DNA from: Legionella sp.
GTDB taxonomy: Bacteria; Pseudomonadota; Gammaproteobacteria; Legionellales; Legionellaceae
Reading direction: 5' to 3'
DNA: 64,000 nt
Assembly: GCA_013911415.1 (NCBI GenBank)
Contig: JACETI010000010.1
Span: forward strand, 1 to 64,000
The translations under genes were made by a program, and so were the position numbers. Below, in pieces: positions 32,450 through 41,559 of the stretch (the stretch's first letter is position 1; every line of letters starts with the position of its first letter). Under the pieces are notes generated by a model. That model saw only the letters and a list, made by a program, of their open reading frames with translations. It searched no databases and had not been told where the DNA came from.

Positions 32450-32854
32450 ATGCGTCATCGAAAAGCAGGTCGTCATTTTAGTCGTACTAGCAGCCATAGA
32501 AAAGCGATGTTCTCAAATTTGTGTAATGCATTGATTGAACACGAATTAATTAAAACAACATTACCTAAGGCGAAAGAACTGCGCCGATATATTGAACCAC
32601 TTGTTACAGCAAGTAAAACTGATTCTGTTGCGTCGCGCAGACATGTATTTGATAGATTGCGTTCAAAATCTTCGGTTGCAAAGTTGTTTACTGCCCTGGG
32701 ACCTCGTCATGCACAAAGGCCAGGTGGTTACGTGAGAGTTTTAAAATGCGGATACCGTGCTGGAGACGCAGCGCCGATGGCAATTATTGAGTTCGTTGAT
32801 CGTGCTGATATATTAGCAAATGCTGATAGTTCAGAAGAAACTAACAAAGATTAG
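32450..32854 (+). CDS. rplQ: 50S ribosomal protein L17
   Basis: Tunnel-exit protein of 134 residues. [20 protein letters not shown] and [19 protein letters not shown] identify it. It has a short acidic C-terminal tail (DSSEETNKD) beyond the core. TTTTAGGAG precedes the ATG. Confidence 0.96.
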   Translation: MRHRKAGRHFSRTSSHRKAMFSNLCNALIEHELIKTTLPKAKELRRYIEPLVTASKTDSVASRRHVFDRLRSKSSVAKLFTALGPRHAQRPGGYVRVLKCGYRAGDAAPMAIIEFVDRADILANADSSEETNKD

Positions 32855-32871
32855 TTTAACGGAGAAATATG

Positions 32872-33348
32872 ATGGCACGAGGAGTAAACAAAGTTATTTT
32901 AGTGGGAAACATTGGTGCAGATCCAGAAGTAAGAGCTATGCCAAATGGTAATACAGTGGCTACTTTATCACTTGCAACTAGTGAAAATTGGAAAGATAAA
33001 CAAACCGGTGATAGACAAGAACGTACCGAATGGCACCGTGTTGTTTGTTTTAACCGTTTAGGCGAGATAGCAGGTGAATATGTTAAAAAAGGATCGAAAC
33101 TGTATATAGAAGGAAGTTTACGAACTCGTAAATGGCAAGATCAACAAGGTCAAGATCGTTATACTACTGAAATTGTTGCGACTGAGCTACAGATGTTAGA
33201 TACCAAAGGGAGTACATCAAATTTTGATGATTACTCTACAGGGTTTCAATCTAATAGCAAACGCTTTCAATCTCAACAGGATGGCGCTGGTTCTGATGTA
33301 GCCTCATCAGCAGCATATGATAGTATCAACGATGATGTCCCCTTTTAA
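32872..33348 (+). CDS. ssb: single-stranded DNA-binding protein
   Basis: Coats ssDNA during replication, recombination and repair and recruits partners by its tip. About 158 residues: N-terminal OB fold ([18 protein letters not shown] through [11 protein letters not shown], about 1-112), a low-complexity Gln/Ser/Asp linker and the acidic tip NDDVPF, equivalent to DDIPF. Two adjacent ATGs (32869, 32872); GGAG spacing favours the second. It follows rplQ by 17 bases and appears to belong to the same transcript. Confidence 0.96.
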   Translation: MARGVNKVILVGNIGADPEVRAMPNGNTVATLSLATSENWKDKQTGDRQERTEWHRVVCFNRLGEIAGEYVKKGSKLYIEGSLRTRKWQDQQGQDRYTTEIVATELQMLDTKGSTSNFDDYSTGFQSNSKRFQSQQDGAGSDVASSAAYDSINDDVPF

Positions 33349-33433
33349 GAATTAAGAATTAAGGCTTCTGTTAGCTCTTCAAAAGATGTGTTTTTGATTT
33401 GATAAAATATACGTTACTTGAGACAAATTATTA

Positions 33434-34189
33434 ATGTATCTGCCCTTACAAAATAAAGTAGCTCTCATTACCGGCGGTAGCCGAGGAATAGGAAGGGCTA
33501 CTGCTTTAAAATTAGCTTCAGTTGGTTGCGATATAGCGATCGTTTATTATAATGGTTCAGACGAAGCTGCACAGACGGCAATAGCAGTTGAGCAAATGGG
33601 TAGAAAAGCGATTGTAATACAAGCCAATGTTGCTGATCCGCAATCCATTAGAGAAATGTTTAAGCAATTCCAGCGCTTTTCCTCTGAACTCCATTTTTTA
33701 ATTAGTAACGCGGCAAGCGGCGTTTTAAAGCCTGCCCTAGAAATGAGTACCAAACACTGGCGTTGGTGCATGGAAACCAATGCGCTAGCTCTCAACTATT
33801 TAGCTATTCACGGGCATCCATTAATGCCTAAAAACACGCGTATTATAGCAATGTCTAGCCTTGGTGCTCAAAAAGCCATTCCTAATTATGCTTTTATTGG
33901 TGCGTCTAAAGCGGCACTAGAAGCTTTAGTTAGATCGCTCAGTTTAGAATTGGCTGTACATGGTGTTACAGTTAATGCAATTTCTGCCGGTGTGGTCGAT
34001 ACCGATGCTTTAAAATACTTTCCTAATCGAACGCAGTTATTGGAACAATATAAAGAAAGATGTTTATCGGAAGAGTCTCTAACACCCGAACACGTTGCTA
34101 ATGCTATCTATCTACTTTGCTTGCCAGAAGCAAGCATGATCAATGGACAAACGATTTTTGTAGATGCAGGATACAATACTGTGGGTTAG
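33434..34189 (+). CDS. fabL: enoyl-ACP reductase, FabL-like (SDR family)
   Basis: A 251-residue short-chain dehydrogenase. It has the NADP-binding TGGSRGIGRA (about 14-23) and NAASGVLKPALEM. The catalytic motif is Y-x6-K (NYAFIGASKAALEAL), characteristic of enoyl-ACP reductases FabI/FabL rather than the Y-x3-K of ordinary SDRs. The stretch DTDALKYFPNR closely resembles Bacillus FabL. It would perform the last step of the fatty-acid elongation cycle; FabL types are less sensitive to triclosan than FabI. Whether another enoyl reductase exists elsewhere cannot be seen. The ribosome binding site is weak. Confidence 0.82.
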   Translation: MYLPLQNKVALITGGSRGIGRATALKLASVGCDIAIVYYNGSDEAAQTAIAVEQMGRKAIVIQANVADPQSIREMFKQFQRFSSELHFLISNAASGVLKPALEMSTKHWRWCMETNALALNYLAIHGHPLMPKNTRIIAMSSLGAQKAIPNYAFIGASKAALEALVRSLSLELAVHGVTVNAISAGVVDTDALKYFPNRTQLLEQYKERCLSEESLTPEHVANAIYLLCLPEASMINGQTIFVDAGYNTVG

Positions 34190-34289
34190 TCTAAGCACTC
34201 ATATGATTACTCAGCACCGCTTTATAGAAACAAGAAAAAATACTTGGGTTTAATAAACACCGAATAACGGAAGAACTGTAAAAAAATTC

Positions 34290-34318
34290 TTCTGCAAAAA
34301 CAATATTACCCATATAAT
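34290..34318 (+). promoter_or_regulatory. candidate promoter of tRNA-Thr(CGT)
   Basis: A perfect TATAAT at 34313-34318 lies ten bases before the tRNA gene, the right distance for initiation just ahead of it. The -35 region (about 34290-34295, TTCTGC) is a poor match. The tRNA stands alone, so it needs its own promoter. Confidence 0.5.
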
Positions 34319-34327
34319 ATCTTAGTT

Positions 34328-34400
34328 GCCGTTGTAGCTCAGTCGGTAGAGCAATTGATTCGTAATCAATAGGTCCGCGGTTCGATTCCGCGCAACGGCA
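34328..34400 (+). tRNA. tRNA-Thr (anticodon CGT)
   Basis: The acceptor GCCGTTG pairs with CAACGGC, then discriminator A; CCA is not encoded. The anticodon stem ATTGA/TCAAT encloses TTCGTAA, giving CGT, reading ACG. The T-arm is CGCGGTTCGATTCCGCG. It is the third threonine tRNA in the window; together TGT, GGT and CGT cover all Thr codons. Confidence 0.95.
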
Positions 34401-34533
34401 TCAGTAGTATCAACATATTTGTGACTTTTATTAATTGTCTATTTTTAAGATGGACTTTTCTATCTTTTATAAGCTGTTTGATTATTATTCGCCATATAAA
34501 TCAAATTAAAACGACGGAATCCATGGGCTACCT

Positions 34534-35334
34534 ATGTATCAACCTTTATTAAATATTGCTATATCTGCTGCTCGAGCGGCTGGGGATTTAATTTTACGCC
34601 ATTTAGATCAAAGTGAGCATCTAAAATTAATGCCAAAGGATGCACACAGTTTTTTTACAGAAGTTGATGTAAAGGCAGAGCAATTAATCATGCAGATTAT
34701 TCGGAAAGCTTATCCAAACCATGGAATTATTGCCGAAGAAAGCGGCTGTCATCTTCTATCAGACGATACAGGTCCCGTATGGATCATAGATCCCTTAGAT
34801 GGGACTACTAATTATGTACATGGATTTCCTTTTTTCTCGATATCGATTGCACACAAAGTGAATAACAGGATTGAACATGGTGTTGTGTATGATCCATTAC
34901 GGCAGGAGTGTTTTGCAGCAAGTCGAGGGGCGGGCGCACGTTTAAATGACAGAAGGATCCGTGTATCTAAACAAACACAATTATCAGAGGCATTATTATC
35001 TACTGCCTTTCCCTTACGAAATCCGGGGCTATTGAAGCGTTATTTGCCCACGCTAAACGGAATGGTTGGCCAATGTGGAGGCATCAGAAGAACAGGGTCC
35101 GCTGCCCTAAATCTTGCGTATGTGGCTAATGGACGTTTAGATGGTTTTTGGGAATTCGGTTTAAAAACATGGGATGTTGCAGCAGGCGCCTTATTAATTC
35201 GTGAAGCGGGGGGGTTGGTTGCCGAGATAAATGGAGGAGATAATTATTTGGAAAGCGGTAACCTGGTTGCGGGAACACCCAAAGTTTTTAAAACATTAAT
35301 TCAACAGTTACAACACTGTGAGAAAAAAGGCTAG
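34534..35334 (+). CDS. suhB: inositol-1-monophosphatase family protein (SuhB-like)
   Basis: Magnesium-dependent, lithium-sensitive type phosphatase; in E. coli SuhB also joins the rRNA antitermination complex. 266 residues, matching E. coli SuhB (267). Metal-binding motifs are all present: IIAEESG (about 66-72), DPLDGTTNYVHGFP (about 88-101) and WDVAAGALL near 213. The start at ATG 34534 gives MYQPLLNIAISAARAAGD, similar to MHPMLNIAVRAARKAG. The downstream gene is convergent. Physiological substrate is not shown by sequence. Confidence 0.92.
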   Translation: MYQPLLNIAISAARAAGDLILRHLDQSEHLKLMPKDAHSFFTEVDVKAEQLIMQIIRKAYPNHGIIAEESGCHLLSDDTGPVWIIDPLDGTTNYVHGFPFFSISIAHKVNNRIEHGVVYDPLRQECFAASRGAGARLNDRRIRVSKQTQLSEALLSTAFPLRNPGLLKRYLPTLNGMVGQCGGIRRTGSAALNLAYVANGRLDGFWEFGLKTWDVAAGALLIREAGGLVAEINGGDNYLESGNLVAGTPKVFKTLIQQLQHCEKKG

Positions 35335-35348
35335 TTGTTTTATTTGTT

Positions 35349-35390
35349 CAGTGGACAGTGACTTTTCAACAAACTAAGCACTGACCACTG
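35349..35390. terminator. inverted repeat between convergent suhB and tgt
   Basis: CAGTGGACAGTG (35349-35360) and CACTGACCACTG (35379-35390) pair with one mismatch around an 18-base loop, in the 63-bp gap between two convergent genes. The place suits a bidirectional transcription end, but neither side has a clear T-run. Confidence 0.4.
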
Positions 35391-35397
35391 GAATATT

Positions 35398-36555
35398 TCA
35401 GCTTTCTAAAATGAAGTTTCTCATTATATTACAGACTTCTTCCATAACAGACACATTATGGATACTAGCTAACGCTGTAAATAGAGGATGGTGTTGTTTA
35501 AATAAATGATGTAAATAAGCACGGCTATAAGTTTGGCATGTGTAACAATTACAATTTTCCATGATTGGCTGATGATCGGATGCAAAGCAAGCCTTTTTAA
35601 TTTGAAGTCGAGCGTTTGGAAAAGAACTCTCGAATTTTAGCCATTTCCCAGAAGAAACAACTTCGCCGACATATAAAGCGCCATGTCTTGCATTACGCGT
35701 AGGTGCAACGCAGTCGAATATATCGATGCCTTCTTCAACAACCTCGAGAAGATCTTGCGGTGAAAGTCCAACACCCATGGTATAACGGGGTTTATGGGCA
35801 GGTAACCAAGGGTAGACCCATTGAATAACATCACGTGTGAGAGGCATGTTGAATCCGATAGTTTCGCCACCTATTGCAATGCCTTCAGTGTTCATTGCAG
35901 CAATAAAAGATGCGCTCTCTTGCCGTAACTCCTTATATAACCCACCTTGAATAATGCCAAACAAAGCTTGTTTCGAACCGTAAGTTGAATGCGGGTATTT
36001 ATCATGATACTCAACAGATTCTTCAAGCCAACGATGAGTTCTTTGCATGATAGCATTAGCATTATTCAATGAAGCATTATCCGGAGTACATTGATCGAAG
36101 GCCATAATAATATCAGCGCCTATAATTTTTTGGGCTTGAAGTGATGTTTCTGGTGTAAGTGAAATAATTGTATTCGTTTCGGGTAGTTTGAAATGTGCTC
36201 CTTTTTCATCAATTGCACATATCTCTTTATTTTTTGAGAGGCTAAAAACTTGAAAGCCGCCACTATCAGTTAGCATAGGGCCGTGCCATCCCATGAAGGG
36301 ATGCATGCCTCCAGCTGCTTGTATTATGTTCATGCCAGGTGCGCAAAGCATGTGATACGTGTTACCACCTAAAATAATTTGGCTTTTTGCTGCTGTTAGC
36401 TCTAAAGGGGTGAGATTATTTACTCCAGCACGTGTGCCCACGGGCATAAAAGTAGGTGTTAAGAAGGAGCCGTGTGGAGTGGTGATTTTGGTAACACGGG
36501 CGCGCGTTAATGCGTGTGATTTAAGAGGTTGACAAAAAAGGGCGTCTTCCACCAT
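35398..36555 (-). CDS. tgt: tRNA-guanine transglycosylase family protein with altered base pocket
   Basis: Exchanges guanine-34 for a queuosine precursor in GUN-anticodon tRNAs. 385 residues. Catalytic residues align with the Zymomonas enzyme almost number for number: Asp97 in TDSGGFQ, Asp154 in FDQCTP, Gln203 in IIQGG, the nucleophile Asp281 in FDCVAPTRNAR, and the zinc site C335-x-C337-x2-C340 with His in AYLHH. The loop that normally reads GGLAVGE is GGETIGF here, so the residues that hold preQ1 are changed. No queA, yajC or secD is adjacent. It may be a Tgt with different base specificity or a paralogue. Confidence 0.9.
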   Translation of the reverse strand: MVEDALFCQPLKSHALTRARVTKITTPHGSFLTPTFMPVGTRAGVNNLTPLELTAAKSQIILGGNTYHMLCAPGMNIIQAAGGMHPFMGWHGPMLTDSGGFQVFSLSKNKEICAIDEKGAHFKLPETNTIISLTPETSLQAQKIIGADIIMAFDQCTPDNASLNNANAIMQRTHRWLEESVEYHDKYPHSTYGSKQALFGIIQGGLYKELRQESASFIAAMNTEGIAIGGETIGFNMPLTRDVIQWVYPWLPAHKPRYTMGVGLSPQDLLEVVEEGIDIFDCVAPTRNARHGALYVGEVVSSGKWLKFESSFPNARLQIKKACFASDHQPIMENCNCYTCQTYSRAYLHHLFKQHHPLFTALASIHNVSVMEEVCNIMRNFILES

Positions 36556-36673
36556 GAATATGTTACTGACAAATGACGAGCTGTGAATTGTGCGTGAAAT
36601 TTTATCTTAAAGCAAGTTTTGCAAGATTATTAGGGAGAGTCGAATAATAGGATTCGTTGGAAAGATTCGGATA

Positions 36674-36697
36674 GGGGAGCTTATTTTCAGCTACCCC
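36674..36697 (-). terminator. hairpin downstream of dsbB
   Basis: GGGGAGCT (36674-36681) pairs with AGCT-A-CCCC (36689-36697) with one bulged base, 20 bases beyond the dsbB stop on the minus strand, next to a run of seven C. No U-tract is evident, so terminator function is tentative. Confidence 0.35.
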
Positions 36698-36718
36698 CCC
36701 GAGATAAAGATGCTGAAT

Positions 36719-37231
36719 TTATAGAGAAACGCGTTTGATAAAAAGCAAGCGTATGTTTGCGAGTAACATCAATGCAAAATAAGCCAAAGACCACCCAGGC
36801 ATTGGTAGACCCAACCACTGCCAGGTATGTTCTGCGCAGTTGCTAGAACCCCAAAAAAATGCATGTGCAATATCTGACCAGGGAAAATACTGAAGTAGGA
36901 CGTCTAGTTCAGGCATACATGCAGCAGTTTGGCCAGCAGGCAGGAACTGTAGCCATAGCTGTCGACTGGCAAAGAATAAACCGGCGCTAGCAAAAATTAT
37001 CTGTAAGATCGCTACACTCTTAATGACTTTAAAGCGCTTCAAAAAGATAGCGCAAAGAGAAATTAAAGCTAAGCAGAAGACAGACAAGCGTTGCATCAGG
37101 CATAATGGACAAGGTTCAAGATGTTTGACGTATTGGAAATAAAAAGAGCTTAATAAGATAAAGATACTTATGAGAGCTAAGAAAGTTTGGAAGCGTTTGT
37201 AGTTAAAAGGGTTATTAGTGGGTGGGTACAT
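36719..37231 (-). CDS. dsbB: disulfide bond formation protein DsbB
   Basis: Inner-membrane quinone reductase that reoxidises periplasmic DsbA. From ATG at 37231 it has 170 residues and four hydrophobic helices. The two redox pairs are Cys41-x2-Cys44 (EPCPLCLMQR) and Cys105/Cys132, almost identical to E. coli positions 41, 44, 104 and 130. This fit supports the 37231 start; the open frame runs farther up to 37330 but would then overlap divergent hemC. No dsbA is seen nearby. Confidence 0.93.
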   Translation of the reverse strand: MYPPTNNPFNYKRFQTFLALISIFILLSSFYFQYVKHLEPCPLCLMQRLSVFCLALISLCAIFLKRFKVIKSVAILQIIFASAGLFFASRQLWLQFLPAGQTAACMPELDVLLQYFPWSDIAHAFFWGSSNCAEHTWQWLGLPMPGWSLAYFALMLLANIRLLFIKRVSL

Positions 37232-37300
37232 GTTATCTTTTATCCTCAATCCTATCGCTTTATTTATTTTGTTAGTTTTGAACGGGCGTAGTTTACTCAA

Positions 37301-38218
37301 ATGACAATGATACGTATTGCTACAAGACAAAGTCCTTTAGCACTTCAACAATCCCGCAGCATCGCGGAGAAAATTAAAATAATCGACCCTTCAGTCTGTG
37401 TCAAATTAATTCCCATGAAAACGACCGGAGATCGCTTTCAGCAGGCAAAGTTATCACAAATAGGTACCAAAGGGCTATTTGTAAAAGAACTTGAAGAGGC
37501 CTTATTAAATGGTGATGCAGATATTGCTGTGCATTCCATGAAAGATGTGCCCACTTTTTTCCCGGAAGGTCTGTTTCTAGCTGCTATTTGCGAACGAGCA
37601 AATCCTTACGACGCATTCATTGCAAGAGCAAATCAGAAACTGCATTCGTTAGCCACCGGCGCAATTATTGGTACTTCAAGTTTACGACGTCAATCACAAT
37701 TATTAGTATTACGTCCCGATCTGGTCGTCAAGGAACTCCGAGGTAATGTCGGCTCGCGTTTAGCAAAATTAAATGCAGGGCAGTTTGATGCCATTGTATT
37801 AGCCGTTGCGGGGTTGCAACGTTTGGGGTGCGATGTCGATACTGAAATATTGACTGAAGATCAGATGATGCCTGCAGGCGGTCAAGGTGCTCTCGGTATT
37901 GAATGTCGAGAAAAAGATCTGGCAATCATTGAGTTGTTGCAATCGCTCCATCATCCGGTGACTGGGTTATGCGTTGAAGCGGAGCGTCAAGTAAGTTTGA
38001 TATTGGGCGGAAATTGCCATGCCCCCATCGCTGTTTATTGTAAACCTTATAATGATACGAAATTTGTGTTGCGAGCGCGTGTTCTATCATCGGATGGCAA
38101 ACAGATGCTCGAAGAGCATTGCTTAGGAGAGCAAAAAGAGGTATTAAACTTATCTAAAGCCTGTGCATCCCGGCTCTTGGCCCGAGGCGCGGCAGAGCTG
38201 GTCGCAGGGAGCAGCTAA
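37301..38218 (+). CDS. hemC: porphobilinogen deaminase (hydroxymethylbilane synthase)
   Basis: Polymerises four porphobilinogens to hydroxymethylbilane in heme synthesis. 305 residues: RIATRQSPLALQQ at the start, KDVPTFFPEGL, GTSSLRRQSQLL and LRGNVGSRLAKL in the active site. The dipyrromethane-cofactor Cys is in LGGNCHAPIA. ATG occurs at 37301 and 37307. hemD begins on the next base after the stop, so the two are coupled. Confidence 0.95.
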   Translation: MTMIRIATRQSPLALQQSRSIAEKIKIIDPSVCVKLIPMKTTGDRFQQAKLSQIGTKGLFVKELEEALLNGDADIAVHSMKDVPTFFPEGLFLAAICERANPYDAFIARANQKLHSLATGAIIGTSSLRRQSQLLVLRPDLVVKELRGNVGSRLAKLNAGQFDAIVLAVAGLQRLGCDVDTEILTEDQMMPAGGQGALGIECREKDLAIIELLQSLHHPVTGLCVEAERQVSLILGGNCHAPIAVYCKPYNDTKFVLRARVLSSDGKQMLEEHCLGEQKEVLNLSKACASRLLARGAAELVAGSS

Positions 38219-38980
38219 TTGCAAGGGTTGCGTGTCTTAAATACTCGTCCTGAATTACAAGGGAAAAAACTGAGTCAAGCGATAAAACAGCTCGGAGGGA
38301 TATCCATTGATTGTCCTGCTTTGGCCATTGAACCTGTAAAAAACAACTGGGTGAGAGAAATCACTCCTTGTTTAAAGGCCATGGATTTTGCAATTTTTAC
38401 CAGTACAAACGCTGTGAACTACGCACTCTCTTCGTTGCTATTGTTTCACAGATGGCCTGAAAAGCTAAGGGCTATTCCTATCGGCCAAACGACAGCAAAT
38501 GCTTTGGCTCATTATGGGATAGCAGCTTATTTTATACCGGATGAGTCGAGGAGCGAATCTTTGCTTGCACATCCCTACTTGCAAAAAATAGAGGGAAAAA
38601 AAGTGCTCCTTTTTAAAGGAGAAAAAGGTAGAACTTGTATACAGGATACGTTGTGCTTGCGTGGCGCAGAATGTGTGGAAGTGGATGTTTATCGACGGGT
38701 GCTTCCTTTAGCGAGTGCTGGTATACTCCATCGTTTGCAAGAGAGAGAGAGCATCGACATTATGCTCATAACTAGTCAGGAGGCGATACAAAATATCTTG
38801 ACTTTGTGGGATAAAAAATTACCTACGTGGATTTTTGATACTCCTTGCTTAGTGATTAGTCAGCGTTTAGCGAGTTTTGTTTCTACACTTGGATTTAAGA
38901 CTATACTAATCAGTAAACCTGAAACAGTTTTGCAGACATTGAACCAATTTGACCAAGGATTTGATTATGGGCGCGTCTGA
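38219..38980 (+). CDS. hemD: uroporphyrinogen-III synthase
   Basis: Closes and inverts ring D to make uroporphyrinogen III. 253 residues, a poorly conserved family; recognisable parts are LRVLNTRPELQGKKL at the start, IFTSTNAVNYAL, AIPIGQTTANAL and MLITSQEAIQNIL. It starts at TTG directly after the hemC stop, with AGGGAG inside the end of hemC. It overlaps hemX by 14 bases. Identification rests strongly on the hemC-hemD-hemX-hemY context. Confidence 0.88.
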   Translation: MQGLRVLNTRPELQGKKLSQAIKQLGGISIDCPALAIEPVKNNWVREITPCLKAMDFAIFTSTNAVNYALSSLLLFHRWPEKLRAIPIGQTTANALAHYGIAAYFIPDESRSESLLAHPYLQKIEGKKVLLFKGEKGRTCIQDTLCLRGAECVEVDVYRRVLPLASAGILHRLQERESIDIMLITSQEAIQNILTLWDKKLPTWIFDTPCLVISQRLASFVSTLGFKTILISKPETVLQTLNQFDQGFDYGRV

Positions 38981-40175
38981 TATACCACCAGCTGACAAGG
39001 GAAAGGTACCTAAAGATGTTCCTCTAACGCCATCTACGAACGAATCAGATGACGTTGAGCATCGCACAATTTCTCAAGATAGCTTGCAAGATCACGGGGA
39101 AAAAGAAATCAATGCCAGGACCACTCACGGACGACATTGGCTTATTTTGTCAGGAATTATTAGTTTATGTGCACTTGGTTTAAGTGCTTATACCATCGCA
39201 AAACTCTATCCCTTTGAATATCGTACCCACCAAGATTTAAAAACAATCAAGCAGACGCTTAGTTCATTGCCAATCAGTTCACTTGCCACCAATGTTAAAC
39301 AACTGTTAGGAAAGGAACAAGAAATTCAGGTGCGACTGAATAAAACAGAACAACAAACTCAAGCACTACAAGAGATACTTAAACATCCTGCGCTAATGAA
39401 TAATATTTGGCCTTTATTTAAAGCGAAATATTGCTTAGAACTTGCCCAGATAAACGAAAAATGGGGAGCGGATCAACAAAGTACCTTTGCCTTACTGACC
39501 CAAGCAGAATCTTTTTTAACAACTATGAATAGTCAAGCAGTAATTTCTGTTAGACAAGCTATTAATCAAGAAAGGAAGCAACTTGCAGATCGCTTAAAAA
39601 AGGCAGAAAACCTTACCACCTTGTTGAGTCAACTGGAGTCAATCCAGCAAAACTTGTTCCAATTACCCTTGAGACGTTCGGTTGTAAATAACGAAGAAAT
39701 GAGCACTACGGAAAGAAAAGCAGGGCAATCACAGTTGCAAGCAACGTCCTGGCAAACTCAATTCCGTGAGAATATGCAAGCGCTTAAAAAATTGGTCGTT
39801 GTTCATCATGGCGCAGAAACCATTGAACCGTTGTTGCCGATGTATCAGACCCTCTTACAAGAATCAATTCGCCTAGAGATACAACAAGCTCAATGGGCAC
39901 TGATTCACCGAGATCAAGTTGTCTACCGTCTTTCTGTTCATCAGGCATTGGAATTGATGCGAAAAACGTTTGATGTGAATAACGCAACAACCCGGACGAT
40001 CATGGAACGATTGGAATCGCTTCAACAAATCCAGTTGGATATATCAAGTGAACAACTCATCCATCGATCCTTAGAGTTACTCAATCAAGTTATTGGACAA
40101 AAATTACCTGCACATCAAGAAGAAAACAATCCTGATCACCTAGAGAATCCTGTGAAAAATCAGGAGGCTTTATGA
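38967..40175 (+). CDS. hemX: HemX-like membrane protein
   Basis: About 402 residues. A hydrophilic N-terminal cytoplasmic part (about 1-55) precedes one transmembrane segment (HWLILSGIISLCALGLSAYT) and a long, helical, Gln-rich periplasmic region. It belongs to the HemX family once annotated as uroporphyrinogen-III methyltransferase, but no methyltransferase domain is present; its role in the heme operon is unknown. ATG 38967 is chosen because AAGGA lies seven bases upstream and the TTG at 38949 has none. The last residues are acidic and Asn-rich. Confidence 0.85.
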   Translation: MGASDIPPADKGKVPKDVPLTPSTNESDDVEHRTISQDSLQDHGEKEINARTTHGRHWLILSGIISLCALGLSAYTIAKLYPFEYRTHQDLKTIKQTLSSLPISSLATNVKQLLGKEQEIQVRLNKTEQQTQALQEILKHPALMNNIWPLFKAKYCLELAQINEKWGADQQSTFALLTQAESFLTTMNSQAVISVRQAINQERKQLADRLKKAENLTTLLSQLESIQQNLFQLPLRRSVVNNEEMSTTERKAGQSQLQATSWQTQFRENMQALKKLVVVHHGAETIEPLLPMYQTLLQESIRLEIQQAQWALIHRDQVVYRLSVHQALELMRKTFDVNNATTRTIMERLESLQQIQLDISSEQLIHRSLELLNQVIGQKLPAHQEENNPDHLENPVKNQEAL

Positions 40176-40227
40176 GACCCTCAAAGGTTGAAGTGAGTGT
40201 GATTAAGTGTTGCTGGAGGAGAAAGGA

Positions 40228-41412
40228 ATGATCTTACGATTGCTGGTGGGTTTTGTTTTGCTTTTTGCTGGTGTCTGGGCAGGGGTAAAGTTTCATCAAG
40301 ATCCTGGCTATCTTTTGATTTCTTTTCATCAATGGACAATCGAGACAACGCTTTGGGTGGGCGTTTTTATCTTATTGATTGTATTTTTTCTTGTCCATGT
40401 TTTTCTGTTACTCATTCATTGGCTGCTTGCTTTACCAAAGACGTTTCACCGTTGGTGGGCACAATATAGGCTGCAGCGAGCACATAAGAAAACCGAAAAA
40501 GGGTTAATTGAATTTGGTGAGGGTTACTGGTCACGTGCGCACCAACATTTAACAAAAGCTTTACCTGATACAGACGTACCATTGCTTAATTATTTGACAG
40601 CTGCGCGAGCGGCCCAAGAAATGGGCGAGTCTAGTGTTAGAGACGATTATTTGCAACAAGCCCAAACACTGATACCCGATGCAAAAATAGCGGTGGAATT
40701 AACACAGGCAGAATTACAGTTAGCGAACCACGAATGGGATAGTGCCTTAGTAACGTTAAAAAATCTTCAAGAGATTGCCCCTCATCATCCTCATTTCTTA
40801 AAATTACTTTCGCAGTTCTATCATGAACGAGCGGAATGGACACCTTTAATCACACTACTTCCCGATCTGAAATATTATCGCGTGTTTCCTGCCGAGATTT
40901 TTAATAAACTACAAAAGGAGACCTATTTGCGTGCTATGTTGGAACAGGTACGTTTAAATGATAGAGAGGCGCTTGAAAAAATTGTGACTGCGCTTCCTAA
41001 AGCATTGACAACCGATCCATCGCTAATGGCCATTTATTGTGAATTTCTTCTCCAAAGGCAAGAGGATAAAGCAGCAGAAGCCCTTTTACGTCGTTGTTTA
41101 CAACAACAGTATGATGAAACACTGGTATCCCTTTATGGTCAGTTACGTCTAGGCAAAGGTCCTCTCAATTTTGCTGAATCCCTACTAAAGAAATACTCGT
41201 ATTCGAGCGCAATTTATTTATGTTTAGGTCGTTTGAGCCAACGTGCATCCTTATGGGGCAAAGCTAAACACTATTTTGAGGAAAGTATCCGTATCAAACC
41301 CTCTGCGGAGGCCTATGCAGAATTAGGTGAGTTGCTGCAACAGTTGGGTGATATTGAAGAGACCTGTAAAGCTTTTCGAGCTGGCCTTAAACTCGCTATC
41401 AATGCGCATTAA
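40228..41412 (+). CDS. hemY: HemY-like tetratricopeptide membrane protein
   Basis: 394 residues, proteobacterial HemY family (not protoporphyrinogen oxidase). Two N-terminal membrane helices (about residues 3-22 and 40-65) include the HemY feature GVWAGVKFHQDPGYLLISF; the rest is TPR-like helices, ending AYAELGELLQQLGDIEETCKAFRAGL. The ATG at 40228 follows GGAGGAGAAAGG. Function in heme synthesis is suggested by the operon but not known biochemically. Confidence 0.88.
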   Translation: MILRLLVGFVLLFAGVWAGVKFHQDPGYLLISFHQWTIETTLWVGVFILLIVFFLVHVFLLLIHWLLALPKTFHRWWAQYRLQRAHKKTEKGLIEFGEGYWSRAHQHLTKALPDTDVPLLNYLTAARAAQEMGESSVRDDYLQQAQTLIPDAKIAVELTQAELQLANHEWDSALVTLKNLQEIAPHHPHFLKLLSQFYHERAEWTPLITLLPDLKYYRVFPAEIFNKLQKETYLRAMLEQVRLNDREALEKIVTALPKALTTDPSLMAIYCEFLLQRQEDKAAEALLRRCLQQQYDETLVSLYGQLRLGKGPLNFAESLLKKYSYSSAIYLCLGRLSQRASLWGKAKHYFEESIRIKPSAEAYAELGELLQQLGDIEETCKAFRAGLKLAINAH

Positions 41413-41513
41413 ATTTTTATAGGTTAATAATTGCTGATTCCCTATATTTTTCAGAAACTTGTCTACTTGGACTGAATTCTATTAATTTTTAAATCATTTG
41501 ATTATATTTTATG

Positions 41514-41519
41514 TATAAT
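41514..41519 (+). promoter_or_regulatory. candidate -10 box upstream of the 844-residue protein gene
   Basis: A perfect TATAAT sits 41 bases before the ATG at 41560 in a very AT-rich 147-bp gap after hemY. TTGATT at 41498 is too close to serve as its -35, so the box could be used with an activator or be chance in AT-rich DNA. Confidence 0.35.
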
Positions 41520-41559
41520 GTAAAATAATTAATCAAATCCTACTTATTACGAATTTTAT

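Noticed and set aside
37232-37330. N-terminal extension of dsbB
   Set aside because: It would overlap the divergent hemC start, and the 37231 start puts all four cysteines at the E. coli positions.
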